NCBI RefSeq assembly: GCF_020360975.1 | Contig: NW_025408668.1 | Coordinates: forward strand, 6,758,001 to 6,822,000 | Direction: 5' to 3' | Length of the DNA stretch: 64,000 bases | Origin: Hirsutella rhossiliensis | Lineage: Eukaryota > Ascomycota > Sordariomycetes > Hypocreales > Ophiocordycipitaceae | Part shown: one piece after another, positions 44,573 through 56,984 of the stretch | How positions within the stretch are numbered: the stretch's first letter is position 1 | How the letters are laid out: each line of letters begins with the position of its first letter | Program-made: the position numbers and the translations under genes | Notes under the pieces: model-generated | What the model was told of the DNA's origin: nothing | Seen by the model: only the letters and a program-made list of their open reading frames with translations | Databases searched by the model: none

Positions 44573-47349
44573 TTTGACGTTTGGGGTAGCTTGATGAGCC
44601 TGAATGCAAGAAGGCGAGAGACGGAGACGAGGCAGGCCTCTTGAATGTCAGAGACTGCGGCAGTAAACAAATCTGTGTCGTGGATGGAGCCTGTCTGGTT
44701 GACAGTGGTTTCCTTTGCTGGCTGGCGTTGGCGTGCAGGCCGCAGTAAAGGTAACAAAGACTGATGATGATTTCGAGAGTTAAGGATAGAGATAGGTCGA
44801 GGATGAGATCCAGGGCGCACAAAGACTTGGATTGGGGGGGATATCGGCGCGGCCGACAAAGGAGTGGTGGCAGTCTGTCAAAGACGCGAAAAGAAAGGAG
44901 TGCAAACAAGTCGACGAGGATGAAAGAGGGAAAAGGAAGAGAGAAAGAGAGAAAGTGGAAGCGGAAGCGGAAACGAGTGAAGAAATAGTGAGGGGGGCGA
45001 ACAAGGACTGACGGGAGATTGGCAGGAGAGTCTTCAGGACACCCAACCTGCCTGGGACCCGTCATGGCATCCATCAGGCCAAGCAGGCTGGGCTGCACAG
45101 ACGCCAGCCAGCTGCAGGGCATGGGCGGTACATGCCCGCTGCAAGGCACGGCAAGGCACGGCAGGTCTGTACATACAGTACATACAGTACCTTGCAGATT
45201 GCGCGCAGGCGACGTGGACGGCTTGCGCACAGGCGTTGGCTGACGGATGCCGAGGCGAGGCGCTGAGGCCATGTGCAGCGCCGCGATGCTGCCGGTGCCG
45301 TCGAGTCAGCCCCCCTAACAAGCCGACGAAGCGAGAAGAAAGCAGGAGAGGGAGGGGCGTTCGCACTAAGCAAAGCAATAATTAATTACACCTTACACCT
45401 TATCCCTTGGGCTGTGGCAAGGGAGCTCAGAGGTCGCCAACCCCACACGGGGCCCGCATAGGTACTGAACAGCACCAGTGGGCAAGGTGGGACGGGACTT
45501 GCATTATAGTAGGCGGTTCTAGTAATCCAAAGTACCGGCGATGGCGAGGCGCCCTTTGCTGGTCGGACATCCTTGTAAGTGACTTGGCGACCTAGGACCC
45601 TCCCCCGCCGTAGTTAAAGGCATAGTAGTTACGATGGGCCAAGCATTAGGCAGAGGCAGAGCAGAGCATGCGCAATGGGGAATCATTCCATGCATCGTCC
45701 CATTGCGATGAGAAAAAAAAAAGGGCCAAAAAGTCCAGTGCAGCGCCGCGCAGCTTTGGATGGAGCCCACCCGCCTGCTCAGCCGGCGGCGGGCTGCTGG
45801 AAGCAAACGCGTGCAGCGCCGAGAGGTGCCAATTGCCAGGCACAAACCTCCGATTCGCGGGAGCTGTGTTTCGAGTTGGCGGGGTCATTCGGCCAATCAT
45901 GGGCCGCGCTGACCCGCTGCTCTGCATGTACGAAACGCCTGGATATACTGTACATACATACATACGTAGGTAGCGGTTCGGTGCTTTTTACGGGTACCTT
46001 TTGCCGCCCCCTCGTCGGCCTTTTCCTTTCCAGGTTTCCAGAATTAATTACCCACTAACTTACTACGGTAACTGAGGCAGTAGTTTCACTCGGGGCGCTG
46101 ACTCGGCGAGCACACAAACTTGTTTGCAGCTGTTTACTCAGAAACAGGACCGCTCTGTTTCCCATGCCGGCCAACCGGGTGGAGGGAGCTCCCAAAAGAA
46201 AACAGTAACCAAGTCATTCCTCCTACCCACAGGTACCTGACTTACTACTTGGTTAGTACTCCGTATCATGCATAAGATAATCAAGGTAGTTACTGTGCGG
46301 TCTGTCTGCTTGTGCCAAGGACGTGCCAGATGCGGCAGCTTGCCGGTCGAGAGAGGGGGGGGGGAGGCAGCCGTAATTATCGCGCGTGCATGATTCAGCT
46401 GCACAAACTTGGCGCATATTCCATCCCCCTCGTCTCTGCTATAGCCAGCTGGCTACGGCTTGTCCAAGGTGTCCACAGCCGAGCGCCGGCACTCATCTCT
46501 CAGCGCTCGGTTGAATTGAATTTCATGCCCAAGTCGGCTTCCCCGACAGGCCCGCCGATCCTGTTGGCCAAATGGACACTTACGGCACTGCGTTGGTTGT
46601 TGAGAGGCCATGACGCATGCGAGAAAACTCGGCTCACCGCAACCTTGGATCCAGCCTGTCTGTTGCCGTGATACAGAACTGCAGTGGTTGGGGAGGCGCC
46701 GTCGGATTTGAGCGCCATGTCAGCCCTGCCGCCCTGCGGAACGCTTCGAGGCCAACAGCACTCACTGCCCGCTTGCCCGCGCGGCTTCGGAACTTTTGGT
46801 CGTCAGCCGCATTGTCAACAAAGGACTCGGGGCCGTGTTTTTGCCATTCTCCCTTGCTGACGCCGCACTTGTTGCATGAGGGAGCATTACGGAGTACCAA
46901 ATGTCCATTTGCGCATGGAACCGTCACCTCCTCGGACAGCAACAAGACAGAATCTCCTCCCTCCATTGATGATGGATGCCCCATTGTCGATGCCGAGACA
47001 TGCGCACTCCGCACTGCACACTACCTCGGTGACTATCGATGCATTGCAAAGACGGCATGTGAGAGGTTAGCGGCGTGCAATGCGTGTCTGGCCGTCTGTG
47101 GCTCGCAGTGTTCCCCTGACTCGTCTTGGCACTGCGCCCCTGCAGCTGTGTGTCGTCGTACGCCATGCATGTGGCTACGCCTCCGCTGCCATCCTTTGCT
47201 CCCACAGGATGAGCTTGCGTGCCGGTGCGCTGTGTACAGATACAAAGTATCCGGTCCGACGGGGCTCTCCTGCGGCCGGGGCCCATGGGCGGCAACAGAG
47301 GCCGGTGGTGGCTCGGAGCTTGGACGGCAAGGTATTATAGGAAACGAAA

Positions 47350-47398
<49 letters not shown>

Positions 47399-48606
47399 TC
47401 ACCCTGGGACCCTCGCCACCTTGGGCTGCCCGATGGGATTCCGTCAGTCACGGCCTGCACGTAAACGTGCGTGGCTTGGCTCGACAGCTGCTGTCCTCAA
47501 AGTGCGGGGAATCAAGACACGATGATCAGGCCCAGAGGCGCAAAGTGGCTGCCTCGCCGTGCTTGATAAAGCAGGACCCATGTCACATGAACGGTCATTG
47601 GACTCGAGATTCGAGGTTGGAGCCCGATGGACGGGGTGCAGGCTGCAGCACGGGAGAGCCACATGCATTTCCCAAGGCGAGCTGCAATCGTGGCTCGGCT
47701 TCGCTGCGATTGGACCACGGAGTCACGGCTTGCGGTGCCCTGCTCGCTCCAAGACTCGGCAACCTCGGGGCGGACGGAGGAACATGGACAGCGGCCGATG
47801 CCTACCTCGGCTCACGTTTCGTTCTTCGTTCCCGGTACGACGGCGGCGGCTTGTTTGCCAAGAAGATGGAGAAACGCCACTTGTTTGCCTTGGGAGAGCA
47901 AGACGGGCTTCCGACGTTGCCATGGACAAAGACGGCCCGGAGAGCTTGCTCAGGGCAAAGCCTTTCTTACTAGACAGCCATGACCGTTGCGTCTCTCATT
48001 TGTATCTCTATTTATATCTCTATCTATATCCCTATTTACATCGGAGCAATACTAACCCAATGTTGGCCTAGTCGAGGGCTGGATGAAAGCAGAGTTAAAT
48101 GGTGCGTTGGCGTGCGTTGACTTGCTGCATCACTAGCATCGCCAATCCCACCTGTCACTACTCACTAGGCAGCTTTTCTGGCCCCTCTTTTCCCTCTTCG
48201 TATGCGTGCATGAGTATGTTCGTTAAAGATAAATATAAGTTACCTCCTAAAACTTCCGGATTTCGTTGCAACTCGGACAGGTCTTGATATGGCTGTAGAT
48301 GAGTAAATTGACCACCTTTGATGGCCCAGAGAGAGCGTGGGGTGGAGACGTTGTGGTCAATCTGCGGTGAGCTGGTGCCAGCGTGACACGGCCAGGCAAA
48401 GTAAGCTCGCCGCCTGGCACCGCCGCCTGGCACCGCCCGCCAACGCGGGGTATCGATGCCCCGGAGGAGGCCGCCCAATCAACAACAAGGGCCCGCTGAT
48501 GTCATTCCAGCCCTCTCGCCATGCCTCCATCAAGACGTCTCATGCTCCTCAGTCCTCCCGTTGCGACGCGTACGGTCCTCTTTGATGCGTCAACCGAGCA
48601 CCCCCG
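44573..48606. other. 4 kb intergenic region
   Basis: No recognised gene. The part next to GH128 (44780-45000) is purine-rich on the plus strand, hence pyrimidine-rich in the GH128 sense, as expected for its promoter. A TACTGTAC octamer is at 45946-45953, TACATACAGTACATACAGTA at about 45171-45190, and a 9-nt minisatellite at 47351-47403. The frame 46617-47525 (+) has no family match and runs into that minisatellite. Confidence 0.45.
47351..47403 (+). repeat. Tandem CCGTCACCG minisatellite
   Basis: About six perfect copies of a 9-nt unit. Confidence 0.9.
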
Positions 48607-50255
48607 ATGGACATGCAACACTTGGCCGCGGGCATGCTGCCCTACCCGGAACTACCCGAGTTCGACTACACGTCGTTCCTGCAGGATGACTGCATCGGCT
48701 TGGATCTGCAGCCTCAACCACCATCCCACGATGCACTACCCGGCACGTCGTCAGAGTCTTCCGACAAGTTGACGCCGTCCAGCTCCGACAACAATGTCCC
48801 GGCAAGCGCTTCGACCGGCGTCGTTGCTCGCCGCCAGCCGGCCCAGCGCCAGAAGACGGAACGGCGCGGCCACACAAAGAGTCGTCGCGGATGCTACAAC
48901 TGCAAGAGGAGGCGCATCAAGGTATGGATAACTGTAGTTCCTGGCTTGGCCCGCGACATCAAGAATCTGACCGAAGCGTTGTCTAGTGCCAAGAGACGCG
49001 TCCGTCGTGCGGCCACTGCGTCAAGACGGGCCTTAAGTGCGAGTATCCCTCGCTGCCTCAAATCACCCACCAGGTGCGTCAGCTTGATACCTGACTGTCC
49101 CGCGATCCAGTGCCAGGCTGACAGTACCCTGCCATCAGCCTCATCACCAAATCCCCTTGTTTAGCCTCCAGGACATGCGCTTCTTCCAGCACTTTCTCAC
49201 GCAGTGCTACCCGCACCACCCCCTCAAGCAGGAGGAGAAATGGACCCATGAGATCCCCTGCATCGCGCACAACGTTTGTCCTCGCCAGCCCACTTCCGTC
49301 CCTGCAGTGTCGCTAAACCCGGATCCAGCACGAGTTCCTGATGCATGCCATCCTGGGGTTTGCCGCCTCGGAGCTCATGCGCACAGACGACAGCAGCAGC
49401 CTCGTGACGGCAGCCATGAATCACCGCATCAAGGCCATCAAGGCCATCAAGAAGCGACTGGCGGAAGCATCCAGGGCCGAGATTACGTACGAAGAAGCCA
49501 ATGCGCTCGTGGCGACGTGCTTTGCCCTGACGTTCCAGTCGGTCAGCCTCGACGACGGGCTCGCCGAGTACATGACCTTTATCCGCGGCATCCTCCTTGT
49601 CGGGATGCAGATGATGTTCAAGGGCATCACCCCAATATTTGACAGCCTTTTCGAGGACCGCCAGAACGAACTCATCGCCCCGCTGATGCAGGACCTGCCG
49701 CTGATCCAAAGCGGGTGGACAGAGGCTGCGGTCGAGGCCATCTCGAACCTGCGGCCGCTCTGCGTAGACTCGGTCGAGGTGGCATACCACGAACAACTCA
49801 TTGGCATCGCGCAGAAGTTGCAGACCAGCTCTTTCGACGGTGAGTCTTTACGACGTCGGCCTCTCGAGCTTGCTTCCGCCCTGTGATTCCCAACACTGAC
49901 AGCAGACGGACGCTGGCTAGCCTACAAAGCCAACTCGAGAGAGTATGCCTGGTGGATGATGCTCCCCCACGCGTCGTTCCAGGAACTCATCAACCTCAAG
50001 CGACAGACAATCATCCTGCTGCACTCGCACTGGATTGCCCTGTCCCAAATCATGGCCTTTATCAGCGAGAGGGAGTACGACGTCAGAGAGAAGCGGCCGC
50101 CGCAGCAGGACAACAGCATGGATCCGGGCTTCATCAGGTGGCTCAAGTACCTCAACGCGCGCGTCGATTACGAGCACCAGGCGTACAATCAGTGGCCCTT
50201 GTGGGTGGACGAGCAGCTGGACCGAGACATGACGTTCTTTGGGAAGCGCAGATAG
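48607..50255 (+). CDS. Zn2Cys6 transcription factor, UPC2-like
   Basis: Five exons (48607-48921, 48987-49073, 49139-49273, 49329-49839, 49921-50255) give 460 residues. The zinc cluster GCYNCKRRRIK|CQETRPSCGHCVKTGLKC has CX2CX6CX6CX2CX6C spacing at about residues 96-123 and is split by intron 1 just before the third Cys. The acidic N-terminus includes LPEFDYTSFLQDD. Downstream MRFFQHFLTQCYPHHPLK, HEFLMHAILGFAASEL and YAWWMMLPHASFQELINL are typical of the fungal sterol-regulator-like (UPC2/ECM22) Zn2Cys6 branch. It is presumably a nuclear DNA-binding factor; whether it regulates sterol genes is not shown here. Intron 4 uses the GGCTAG acceptor at 49920; an upstream CAG would break the frame. 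Several upstream ATGs lie at 48499-48590. Confidence 0.9.
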
Positions 50256-51237
50256 CCGGACCTGGTGGGAGAGGCGTCGCGGAGGTGGCTGTAATCCAGG
50301 CGCTGATCCTTGAGGATGCTGTGCCAGTAAATGCACACGTAGGCCTACGAAAGCATCTGGGTTAATGATTTCTGCTCGGAACAGGCGCGCGGATGTACCT
50401 GCGTCCTGTGGCCAGATAGGCATAGTGAAGCAGTGACTCCATTACCCCGTCAAGCATGACGTGCAGCAACCATGTGTTGAGGGCTGAGGGCCCGGGCCTC
50501 GAGAATGTCTCCAAGCGCCAGGCAGCAGCCGCCCCCTCTTCGGTATCTGCGAGGATCCTGCGTGATGTCTACAGCGGGTTCACAAGCCCGATGCGACAAA
50601 GGCAGAAGCCGGGCCGTCACACGGCGCACGCGCCTCGTGCTTGTGTGGATGGACCTGTGTCTTCTTTCTTTCTAGAAGCGAAATCATGCTCCTGTCCTCC
50701 GCCCCACCCCGTCGGCAGCCCCCCGTCGCTGGTTGGTTGGCTCGCATTCATCGTATCTTGGTTGACCGAAACCCGCCCCACAATTCTCAGACCGTCGCCC
50801 ACCACGGCGGTGGTGGCGGTGCCAGGCAGCATGTCCACACTTTCCGCACTGTATTTCACGCGGTCATCCACGCGGTGCTTACAGTACGGAGTACAATCAC
50901 TGCATGTATACGGTATGAGAGATACCCAGGTACAAGCTCGTATTTCGGGTTCGCGAATTGTGGGTCCAGCTGTCATGAGGCTATCGCGGATCCCGGAAAT
51001 CGATCAAAACGAGAGCTACGAAACGGAGGGTGAAGCCTGCCGCCTGATCTCTCTCTCCGTCTTTATATAAACAGTGCCCGTGCCTTCCATTTGCATTGGA
51101 AAAAGCGACACTTCGATTCTCTTGGCTCAGGGTAAACTGACTTTGGACTTTGGAAGCTCAGTTTTATTTTCCGCAACCTTTACATCGCAACACTGACGGT
51201 TATCAAACTTCACCAACAAAACACTAATTCTATAACA
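50256..51237. other. Intergenic with core promoter of the next gene
   Basis: About 1 kb. The frame 50456-51070 (+) matches no family. A TATATAA box at 51064-51070 and an AT-rich leader (51160-51237) belong to the following gene. Confidence 0.5.
51064..51070 (+). promoter_or_regulatory. TATA box
   Basis: TATATAA, 168 bp upstream of ATG 51238, is well placed for a leader of about 100-130 nt. Confidence 0.6.
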
Positions 51238-52167
51238 ATGGCGAGCGAGCACCGAAAGCTAGAGTCCTCTCCCGGCCGAACGACCTCTGGCCGCACTTCG
51301 CTTCCGCCCCAGTACGAAGCCGCAGACTACGAGCTCAGCCGCCTCCATCTCACCGCCAGCACATCATCCGAGTCTCTTCCCAAGTACGAGCCCGTCTCTC
51401 AACCCGGGGCACCATCGACCTCGTCGTTCTCGCCATCCTCTGCCACGGGCCTCGAGGCTACGCACGTCTTTCAGGTTGAGACCCACGGCCATCCACTCTT
51501 CGCACTGCCCATCTCGCCTAGGCCCGACCCTATACTTGTGTATAGCGTCTTGCCAACGGGCGAAATCGGCCCCGAGGTCTATCAGTCCCTCCGCGAAAAG
51601 CGCAACTCCGGGAGCTGCACTCTCGTCCGTGCCGGTGATGGCGGTCAAGGCCAGATGCCAGTCTGCAACACGGCATATCGCTTCGGGCCCTATCGCCCGC
51701 CCAAGATTCGCCTCTTGGGCGACGTGGCCCACGACCAAGACTTTGAAGTCCACGATAAGGCCTGCCACACGCGCGCGCAAGTCATCCGCACCCACCTCGG
51801 CACCTTCCGGTGGCGCTATGCCAGCCGCGCCGAGTGCAAGGCAATCGGTGCCAGCAGTCTCCTCGTCCTCGACTTGATCACGACGGTAGCTGCTGCTGGC
51901 GGCGCCAAGCAGGGCGAAAGGCGCAGGGCGGTTGCCCAGCTGGTGCGCAACGAGACACTTCGGACTCAGGGCACGGGCGGGACCACTGCGGGCAATGGCG
52001 GGCGATTGCTCGTGGACTTGAGGAATTGGGTCGACTCCAAGGGAGAAGCGCAGCAGATGGAAGTGCTTGTCATTGCAAGCTGCATCACCATGTTGAAGAA
52101 AGAAGTGGACAGGCGCCGGATGCATCAACTGATTGTCATAGCTGGCGGCGCGTCGGGAGGGCCGTGA
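51238..52167 (+). CDS. Conserved fungal protein of unknown function
   Basis: A single-exon gene of 309 residues with a clean ATG after an A-rich leader. The first 70 residues are Ser/Pro-rich and disordered, with a PPQY (PPxY-type) motif at about 23-26 and LPKYEP further on; PPxY motifs recruit WW-domain ubiquitin ligases such as Rsp5. The folded part (about 75-309) has alternating beta-type segments (THVFQVETHGHPLFALPIS, DPILVYSVLPTG, FRWRYASRAEC, LLVDLRNWVD) that recall tubby/LURP-one-like scaffolds, but I cannot assign a named family. No signal peptide or membrane helix is seen. The downstream TATA-driven promoter context and third-codon GC bias support a real gene. Confidence 0.75.
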   Translation: MASEHRKLESSPGRTTSGRTSLPPQYEAADYELSRLHLTASTSSESLPKYEPVSQPGAPSTSSFSPSSATGLEATHVFQVETHGHPLFALPISPRPDPILVYSVLPTGEIGPEVYQSLREKRNSGSCTLVRAGDGGQGQMPVCNTAYRFGPYRPPKIRLLGDVAHDQDFEVHDKACHTRAQVIRTHLGTFRWRYASRAECKAIGASSLLVLDLITTVAAAGGAKQGERRRAVAQLVRNETLRTQGTGGTTAGNGGRLLVDLRNWVDSKGEAQQMEVLVIASCITMLKKEVDRRRMHQLIVIAGGASGGP

Positions 52168-52931
52168 GGAGAGGGCGAGTTGTCGTCAGGACATGGGGCC
52201 TGCTGGAAAGAGACGATTGTGACGAGTTTTAGAACTTTATTGCCTAGATATCTGGTAGCTGGCTTTGGGAGTGCATCCTTTGTATGAGACACATAGACTT
52301 ATGAACTCCTCGTGATACCGGACCTTTTCATAGCTATGTTTGTAGTATGCTCTCGGCTTTTTAACGATGGCAGCTGGCAGACGACGAGTAAGGCCAGACT
52401 CGGCTGCTGTCGTGGCGGCCTTTACACCGACCAAGGGAAAATGGGCAGCCTAGACAAGCAGTACTGTAGCTTCAGCCTACCATGTACCTCTTTCGGTGTT
52501 TTCCCTCGTACGGAAATGGAAGCTTGGCAGCAAGAAACTCAATGGCGATTTCATCAGGAACGCAATGCTTGTCGCCGGAACGGCCTTGGCTGTCGCATGC
52601 TGGTTGCTGTGCCCTGTCCGGGCTCTCGAATTGAACGGGGAATTCCTCTGAGGCTTTGAGCGGGCTTTCGGTTACGAGCTCGATAGCTCTTGGTGGCGTC
52701 CGAGTGAATGTCAAGCTGTTCGACATGGGTGCAGCAATAATGGCTTGGGTCAGGGCGAATTGAAGCTCTAAAAGAGCTGGTGGGTGGGTCTGTCACGTGA
52801 GTATTATCACGTGCCTGAGGCTTGAGTCCGGTCGGCTCTTCAAACCCGGGATGGCCAATTCTAGCAAAGACCTCGGCCGATACACTTCAGAGTCGACTTT
52901 ACGCTCCGCGAAACCAGCCAAAACCGCCATA
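52168..52931. other. Intergenic, ATP15 promoter
   Basis: 764 bp. The 3' half contains two CACGTG boxes listed separately. No other gene is seen. Confidence 0.5.
52793..52814 (+). promoter_or_regulatory. Paired CACGTG (Cbf1-type) boxes
   Basis: TCACGTGA at 52793-52800 and TCACGTG at 52808-52814, 15 bp apart centre to centre, about 120 bp upstream of the ATP synthase epsilon start. CACGTG is the known binding core of Cbf1/bHLH factors, which control respiratory genes in several yeasts. Function here is inference. Confidence 0.5.
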
Positions 52932-53298
52932 ATGACTGCTGCTTGGAAAGCCGCTGGCTTGACGTATGTCAATTGACTTCCCGCCGATCCTCTTTCCCCG
53001 TCTGGAATACCCGTGGCGGTCTGAAAGCTGACGGGCGCTCCGAACAGCTACAACCGCTACCTGGCCATCACGGCCCGCACCGTCCGCCGGTGCTTGAAGG
53101 AGGACAAGAGAATCGCTGCCGAACGTCGCGGCGAGATGGAATTGCGCTTTGCAAAGTGGCAGGTATGGGCCAGCCCTCCTCATTGACAGCACGGACTCTG
53201 GAGGCTGGTGGCTAATTCGTGGACAGGGAGGCAAGCAGGGCGAGGTTACGGACCTTGGCAAGGCCAACTCTGCCGCAATGGCCGAGCATGCTTCCTAG
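52932..53298 (+). CDS. ATP15: Mitochondrial F1Fo ATP synthase epsilon subunit
   Basis: Three exons (52932-52963, 53048-53162, 53227-53298) give 72 residues, the normal length for this tiny subunit. The sequence begins TAAWKAAGLTYNRYLAITAR and continues VRRCLKEDKRIAAERRGEME and LRFAKWQGGKQGE, matching fungal Atp15. The first junction splits a Thr codon (AC|C). The protein sits on the central stalk of the F1 sector in the mitochondrial matrix; it has no cleaved presequence in known orthologues. The two introns (84 and 64 nt) are large relative to the coding length of 219 nt. Confidence 0.94.
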
Positions 53299-54051
53299 AC
53301 GAATTCGACACGGACTGGCGCGAGGAATGGAGAGGGCGACGCGGATGGCTCGCATTCGAAGCGACTGGACGTGCAAGACGACGAAACCGACGCACCCCGT
53401 GATTGCATCCTTTGCCACTGTACCATATCATAATTGATTGGTGGATTGCATCAAGATTATGTCAAGAATACTGGGAATGGGCTCTCATGGGCTGCTGGTG
53501 AAGTGAGGTGAATGTTGCGATTTCTAGCCGCCCTGGTCCCTGAGCGACATGATGCTGAAGCTTGGAACGTAAATGAAAAGGAGGAAAGGGATGAAACATG
53601 CGCCCAAAGCTACTTGTTGCGGGAGAAGCAGACGGGGTCGAGAGGGTCCCACAGGCATGGCGAGTTGATATCTGGTGCAGTCAGTCAGCATCTCAAGCGA
53701 GGCTTGGACCCAAGCTTGAGGCCTCGAAAGTATTGGATGGGAATAAAAAGACTTACATTCACAATGCGATAAGCATGGATATCAAAGTATAGTACACGCA
53801 TCGCTTTTCACGCAATGGGCATATGACAAGTCGATTTGGAGGCTCTCAGAGCCGCGGATTCAGACGCCTTCTGTGGTGGTTGCTGTAGTTAGTGGCTCCT
53901 CAGCTACTTCGTGCCGCCAAAAAAAACGAGCTCTTGGCTCCTCCACAACTCACGCCCACCCAGCGATCTAAACCGTTGCTCGTCCGCACGCACCATCACC
54001 ACCAAGCATCACCTCATGCAGGATATATAACCTGGCTGGCCGGCAACTGAA
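53299..54051. other. Intergenic region ATP15/MAK10
   Basis: 753 bp, without a gene that I recognise. A-rich patches near 53918 and a TATATAA at 54024-54030 occur; the latter is only 22 bp from the MAK10 start. Confidence 0.5.
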
Positions 54052-56651
54052 ATGGCCGACTATGTGGTCGGCGCTTCAGATGGTAAGCATCCCATCATTT
54101 CCTCGCGTTTCCGGCAAAATTGCTCATCCAAGAGGCAGAGATCGCCAGACTCTCGCTGGGGCAGGATGCCGAGTCTCCCACGCCGCCGCCGTCGCCGCCC
54201 GACCTAAAATGCCCTGGCATAGTCGCTGTTGACATTACTAGCAAGTTTTCCGTGGCCGTCGACGGTGAATACGCAGCCCGAGGACGTCTGGAGCTTAAAT
54301 TGACGCCGTTTCAGCCTTGACCCCCGGAGAGCTCGTTAAAGATGGATTCTTTACGCTTTTTGACTCGGTCGCCGCTCTTGAGGTTCGTGCTGCGCTATTT
54401 CTTGTCTCTATCACGCCGCTCACTGCGTCACAGATCGGGGATCCAAAGATGGACAGCGGCTGTGTCAAAGCAGGCGACGAGTTCGAGGAGCTTTACGACG
54501 TTTCAAGGCCGCTTCTCCCAGAGGAAGTCCTCGGCATCATAGATCAGCTGCTCTGCCACGAGGTAAGCTCAAGAAGCTCGCGCAACTGTCACGCACGCAC
54601 TCATACTCCCCAGATGTCCTGGCACATGGGATACCCCCTCTCGCAGACCTTGTTCACCAGTGTATACGTGGAGGCGCTCTTAATGCCCAACCCCCTCAGC
54701 ATACATGAGGCAAAGTTTGTTCGACGAGCCTACGACGATGCAAACCAACAGCCCATGCTGCAGGTTCTGAGAGCTTATTGCTTAGGGATGCTCAAGGCGT
54801 GTGGCTACGTCAACGAGCGAATCAAGTCGGAGCATTTCTATGAGGTGGGCATTTGCATCCCCGGACTGGCGGCGGCAACTCGCTGATTCGGGTCCAGGAA
54901 GAGGATTTTGTCACCAACACATACAGTCGCTCCCTGCTTAGCAAGATCCCTACGGATGTTGTCCGGCAGGTCCTGACAGATGCTGAAGATTTGCTCGCCT
55001 CGCAAAGAGACGCCATTGGAGACGAGGTCACGAGCGCTCTCATCAGTCGCTTAAGACTCAGACACGTGTTCCTGGCCGCGGCGGAATGTCCCCAGCATAT
55101 GAATGATCCGCAGCGGGCTAGAATCCCATGGGCAGAGGCATTGAACCTGCTCCCTAAACTATGGTCGAGTCACCGGCTGGGAAAGCCGGTCGAGGAGGCA
55201 TTCAGCGCAAAGCTGCAACGGAAGCTGGCCAGCACGATGCCGCCAAGGCCCATCGTGGAACTCGGCTTCGAAGATGCATTCCGCCACCTGTCCCGCCTCT
55301 TCGAGGATGGCCTGGAGGTTATCGGGGCTTTAGAATACACTGATTCCCAGTGCCTTCAGGTAGGTGCTCTGTGCGGCCACTCTTCGCCGCCTCGCTAACA
55401 TGAATCCAGACGTTTGTGACTGCTTTCCAGGCCAAGAAGCCTCAACCCTTGGTCTACGTGAGGACCTTGTTGCAGACCTTTCTATTCAATGCCATGGAAG
55501 TACTTGGCTCGATGAGCATCCGTCAACTGCTCGATGACGACTTCTCCATCATCACACTCCCAGCGAGCCCGCTGCTCGATCGGGACAACGACGAGATCGA
55601 AGCCACGCAGGACGCGCGGTTTGTCATGTCTCAGCAGATGGAACTGTTTAGACAGCGAGCTGCGCAGCCTTTCCTCGACATTCTGAGGACGGCATGTCAG
55701 AATCGCTGTCGGGTACGGCGGACGCTCTGCCACATCATCCGAGACTGGGAGAATCTCCAGGTCGATGCCGAGGACATTGACCAGATCCTGCAGGCCAAGA
55801 CCAACGAACGGCCTCTGATGCAGCGGTCAGCCATGGGCAACGATGCCGTCGAGTCTTATTCTCTGCCGTTGTCTTCCTGGTCCTATCTCTACAAGCTACG
55901 TCAAATGGAGCTGATTGTGCAGCTGGGCTTCGAGCTAGAGATTTACCAAGCTGATGAGCTAGGCGGGATGTACTGGTATCTCAACTATCTGGCCAGATTC
56001 CGACTCCAGCACGCAGAGCGGATCAAGTCATTTGTCGTCCACGCCGTCGAAGAGGCACGATCGCAGTCGGGGCAGGGATATTCGTCGGTGAGCGAACAGC
56101 TGCAACGATCGCTGGCCCATACACGGCTATCCCTGCTCGATGCCGCTGTGACGTGGGAGCTGTCCGATGCACTGTGCTGCCTGTACATTGCGCTGCACCG
56201 TCTGGATATTATCAAGGCTCTGTCGCGACCATATAGCAACGACGAACTTCGATTTGCGCTTCGCATGAAGCCCTTTGCTTCCATCGGCTTCCCCTTGCCG
56301 CCGACGTTTGACGAGTTTACGGCCGGCATGGCGCGGCCGGAAACGACGACGGAAGAATTGCTGGAATACGGCGAGAGGGCTGCGGCTGGTGCCAAAAAGG
56401 GCTTCGAGACGCTGAGCAAGCTGTCCGCCAAGGAATCCTTCTCCGTCGGCTCGCACGACCGATGGGTCGCGGCGATGAAGAGCGCTCTCAGGTCGAGCAT
56501 CGCCACCGGCATTGCAATTTCCTGTGTGCACAAGGCCCTACTCAAGAAATCGACAGGCGGCGACGGCCTCAAGATCACGGCCGAGATACCTACCCCGGAT
56601 AACGCGTACCACGAGTGGTGGATCGTTCCGAAGATAGTGCCGGTTGTATAG
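54052..56651 (+). CDS. MAK10: NatC N-terminal acetyltransferase auxiliary subunit MAK10
   Basis: Seven exons: 54052-54082, 54133-54264, 54315-54382, 54434-54562, 54614-54844, 54898-55359, 55410-56651; 764 residues. Family blocks are GELVKDGFFTLFDSVAALE, IGDPKMDSGC, MSWHMGYPLSQTLFTSVYVE, RAYCLGMLKACGYVNERI and, near the C-terminus, HEWWIVPKIVPVV. MAK10 (NAA35) is the large scaffold subunit of NatC, which acetylates N-termini such as Met-Leu/Ile/Phe on ribosomes. The first exon is 31 nt and its intron (50 nt) lacks a strong branch site, so the N-terminus is the least certain part. The other introns are 50-54 nt. The long last exon is intact. It converges on the ANT1 gene. Confidence 0.93.
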
Positions 56652-56984
56652 TTGATCAAGCATGTACGAGAGAAGAGGCTTGGGACGCCAGCTTGGATTT
56701 GATTCTATGGCATACTGATATGCAGATTCAGACGTATCTAACCGTCATCTGCGGTCCATGCCTACAGACCAAGATGCATCGTTCGTGTTGTTGACTTTCC
56801 CGTAACCTGAGTGATTGGCCATGGGCCATCGTACATGTGCCCGCGTCTACGGCATCCCGTCACCGCCGACTCGCACTACATTCTTATTCGATCTGACTTT
56901 GGCCTCGTGGCGAAGCCCGTTGTCCCCACGCAGGTTGCTTCTCGCGCCTGGGGCGACTCAACCGGCTTCTAGCGTGGAAGCGGC
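56652..56984. other. Convergent spacer MAK10/ANT1
   Basis: 333 bp holding the two 3' UTRs; AT-richer than the coding flanks. Nothing else seen. Confidence 0.5.

Noticed and set aside
46617..47525. 302-codon frame with many Cys
   Set aside because: Cysteines do not form a recognised finger or knot pattern and the frame runs through the CCGTCACCG minisatellite (Arg-His run).
54024..54030. TATATAA before MAK10
   Set aside because: Only 22 bp from the start codon, too close for a normal TATA-to-start distance unless the true start is further downstream.
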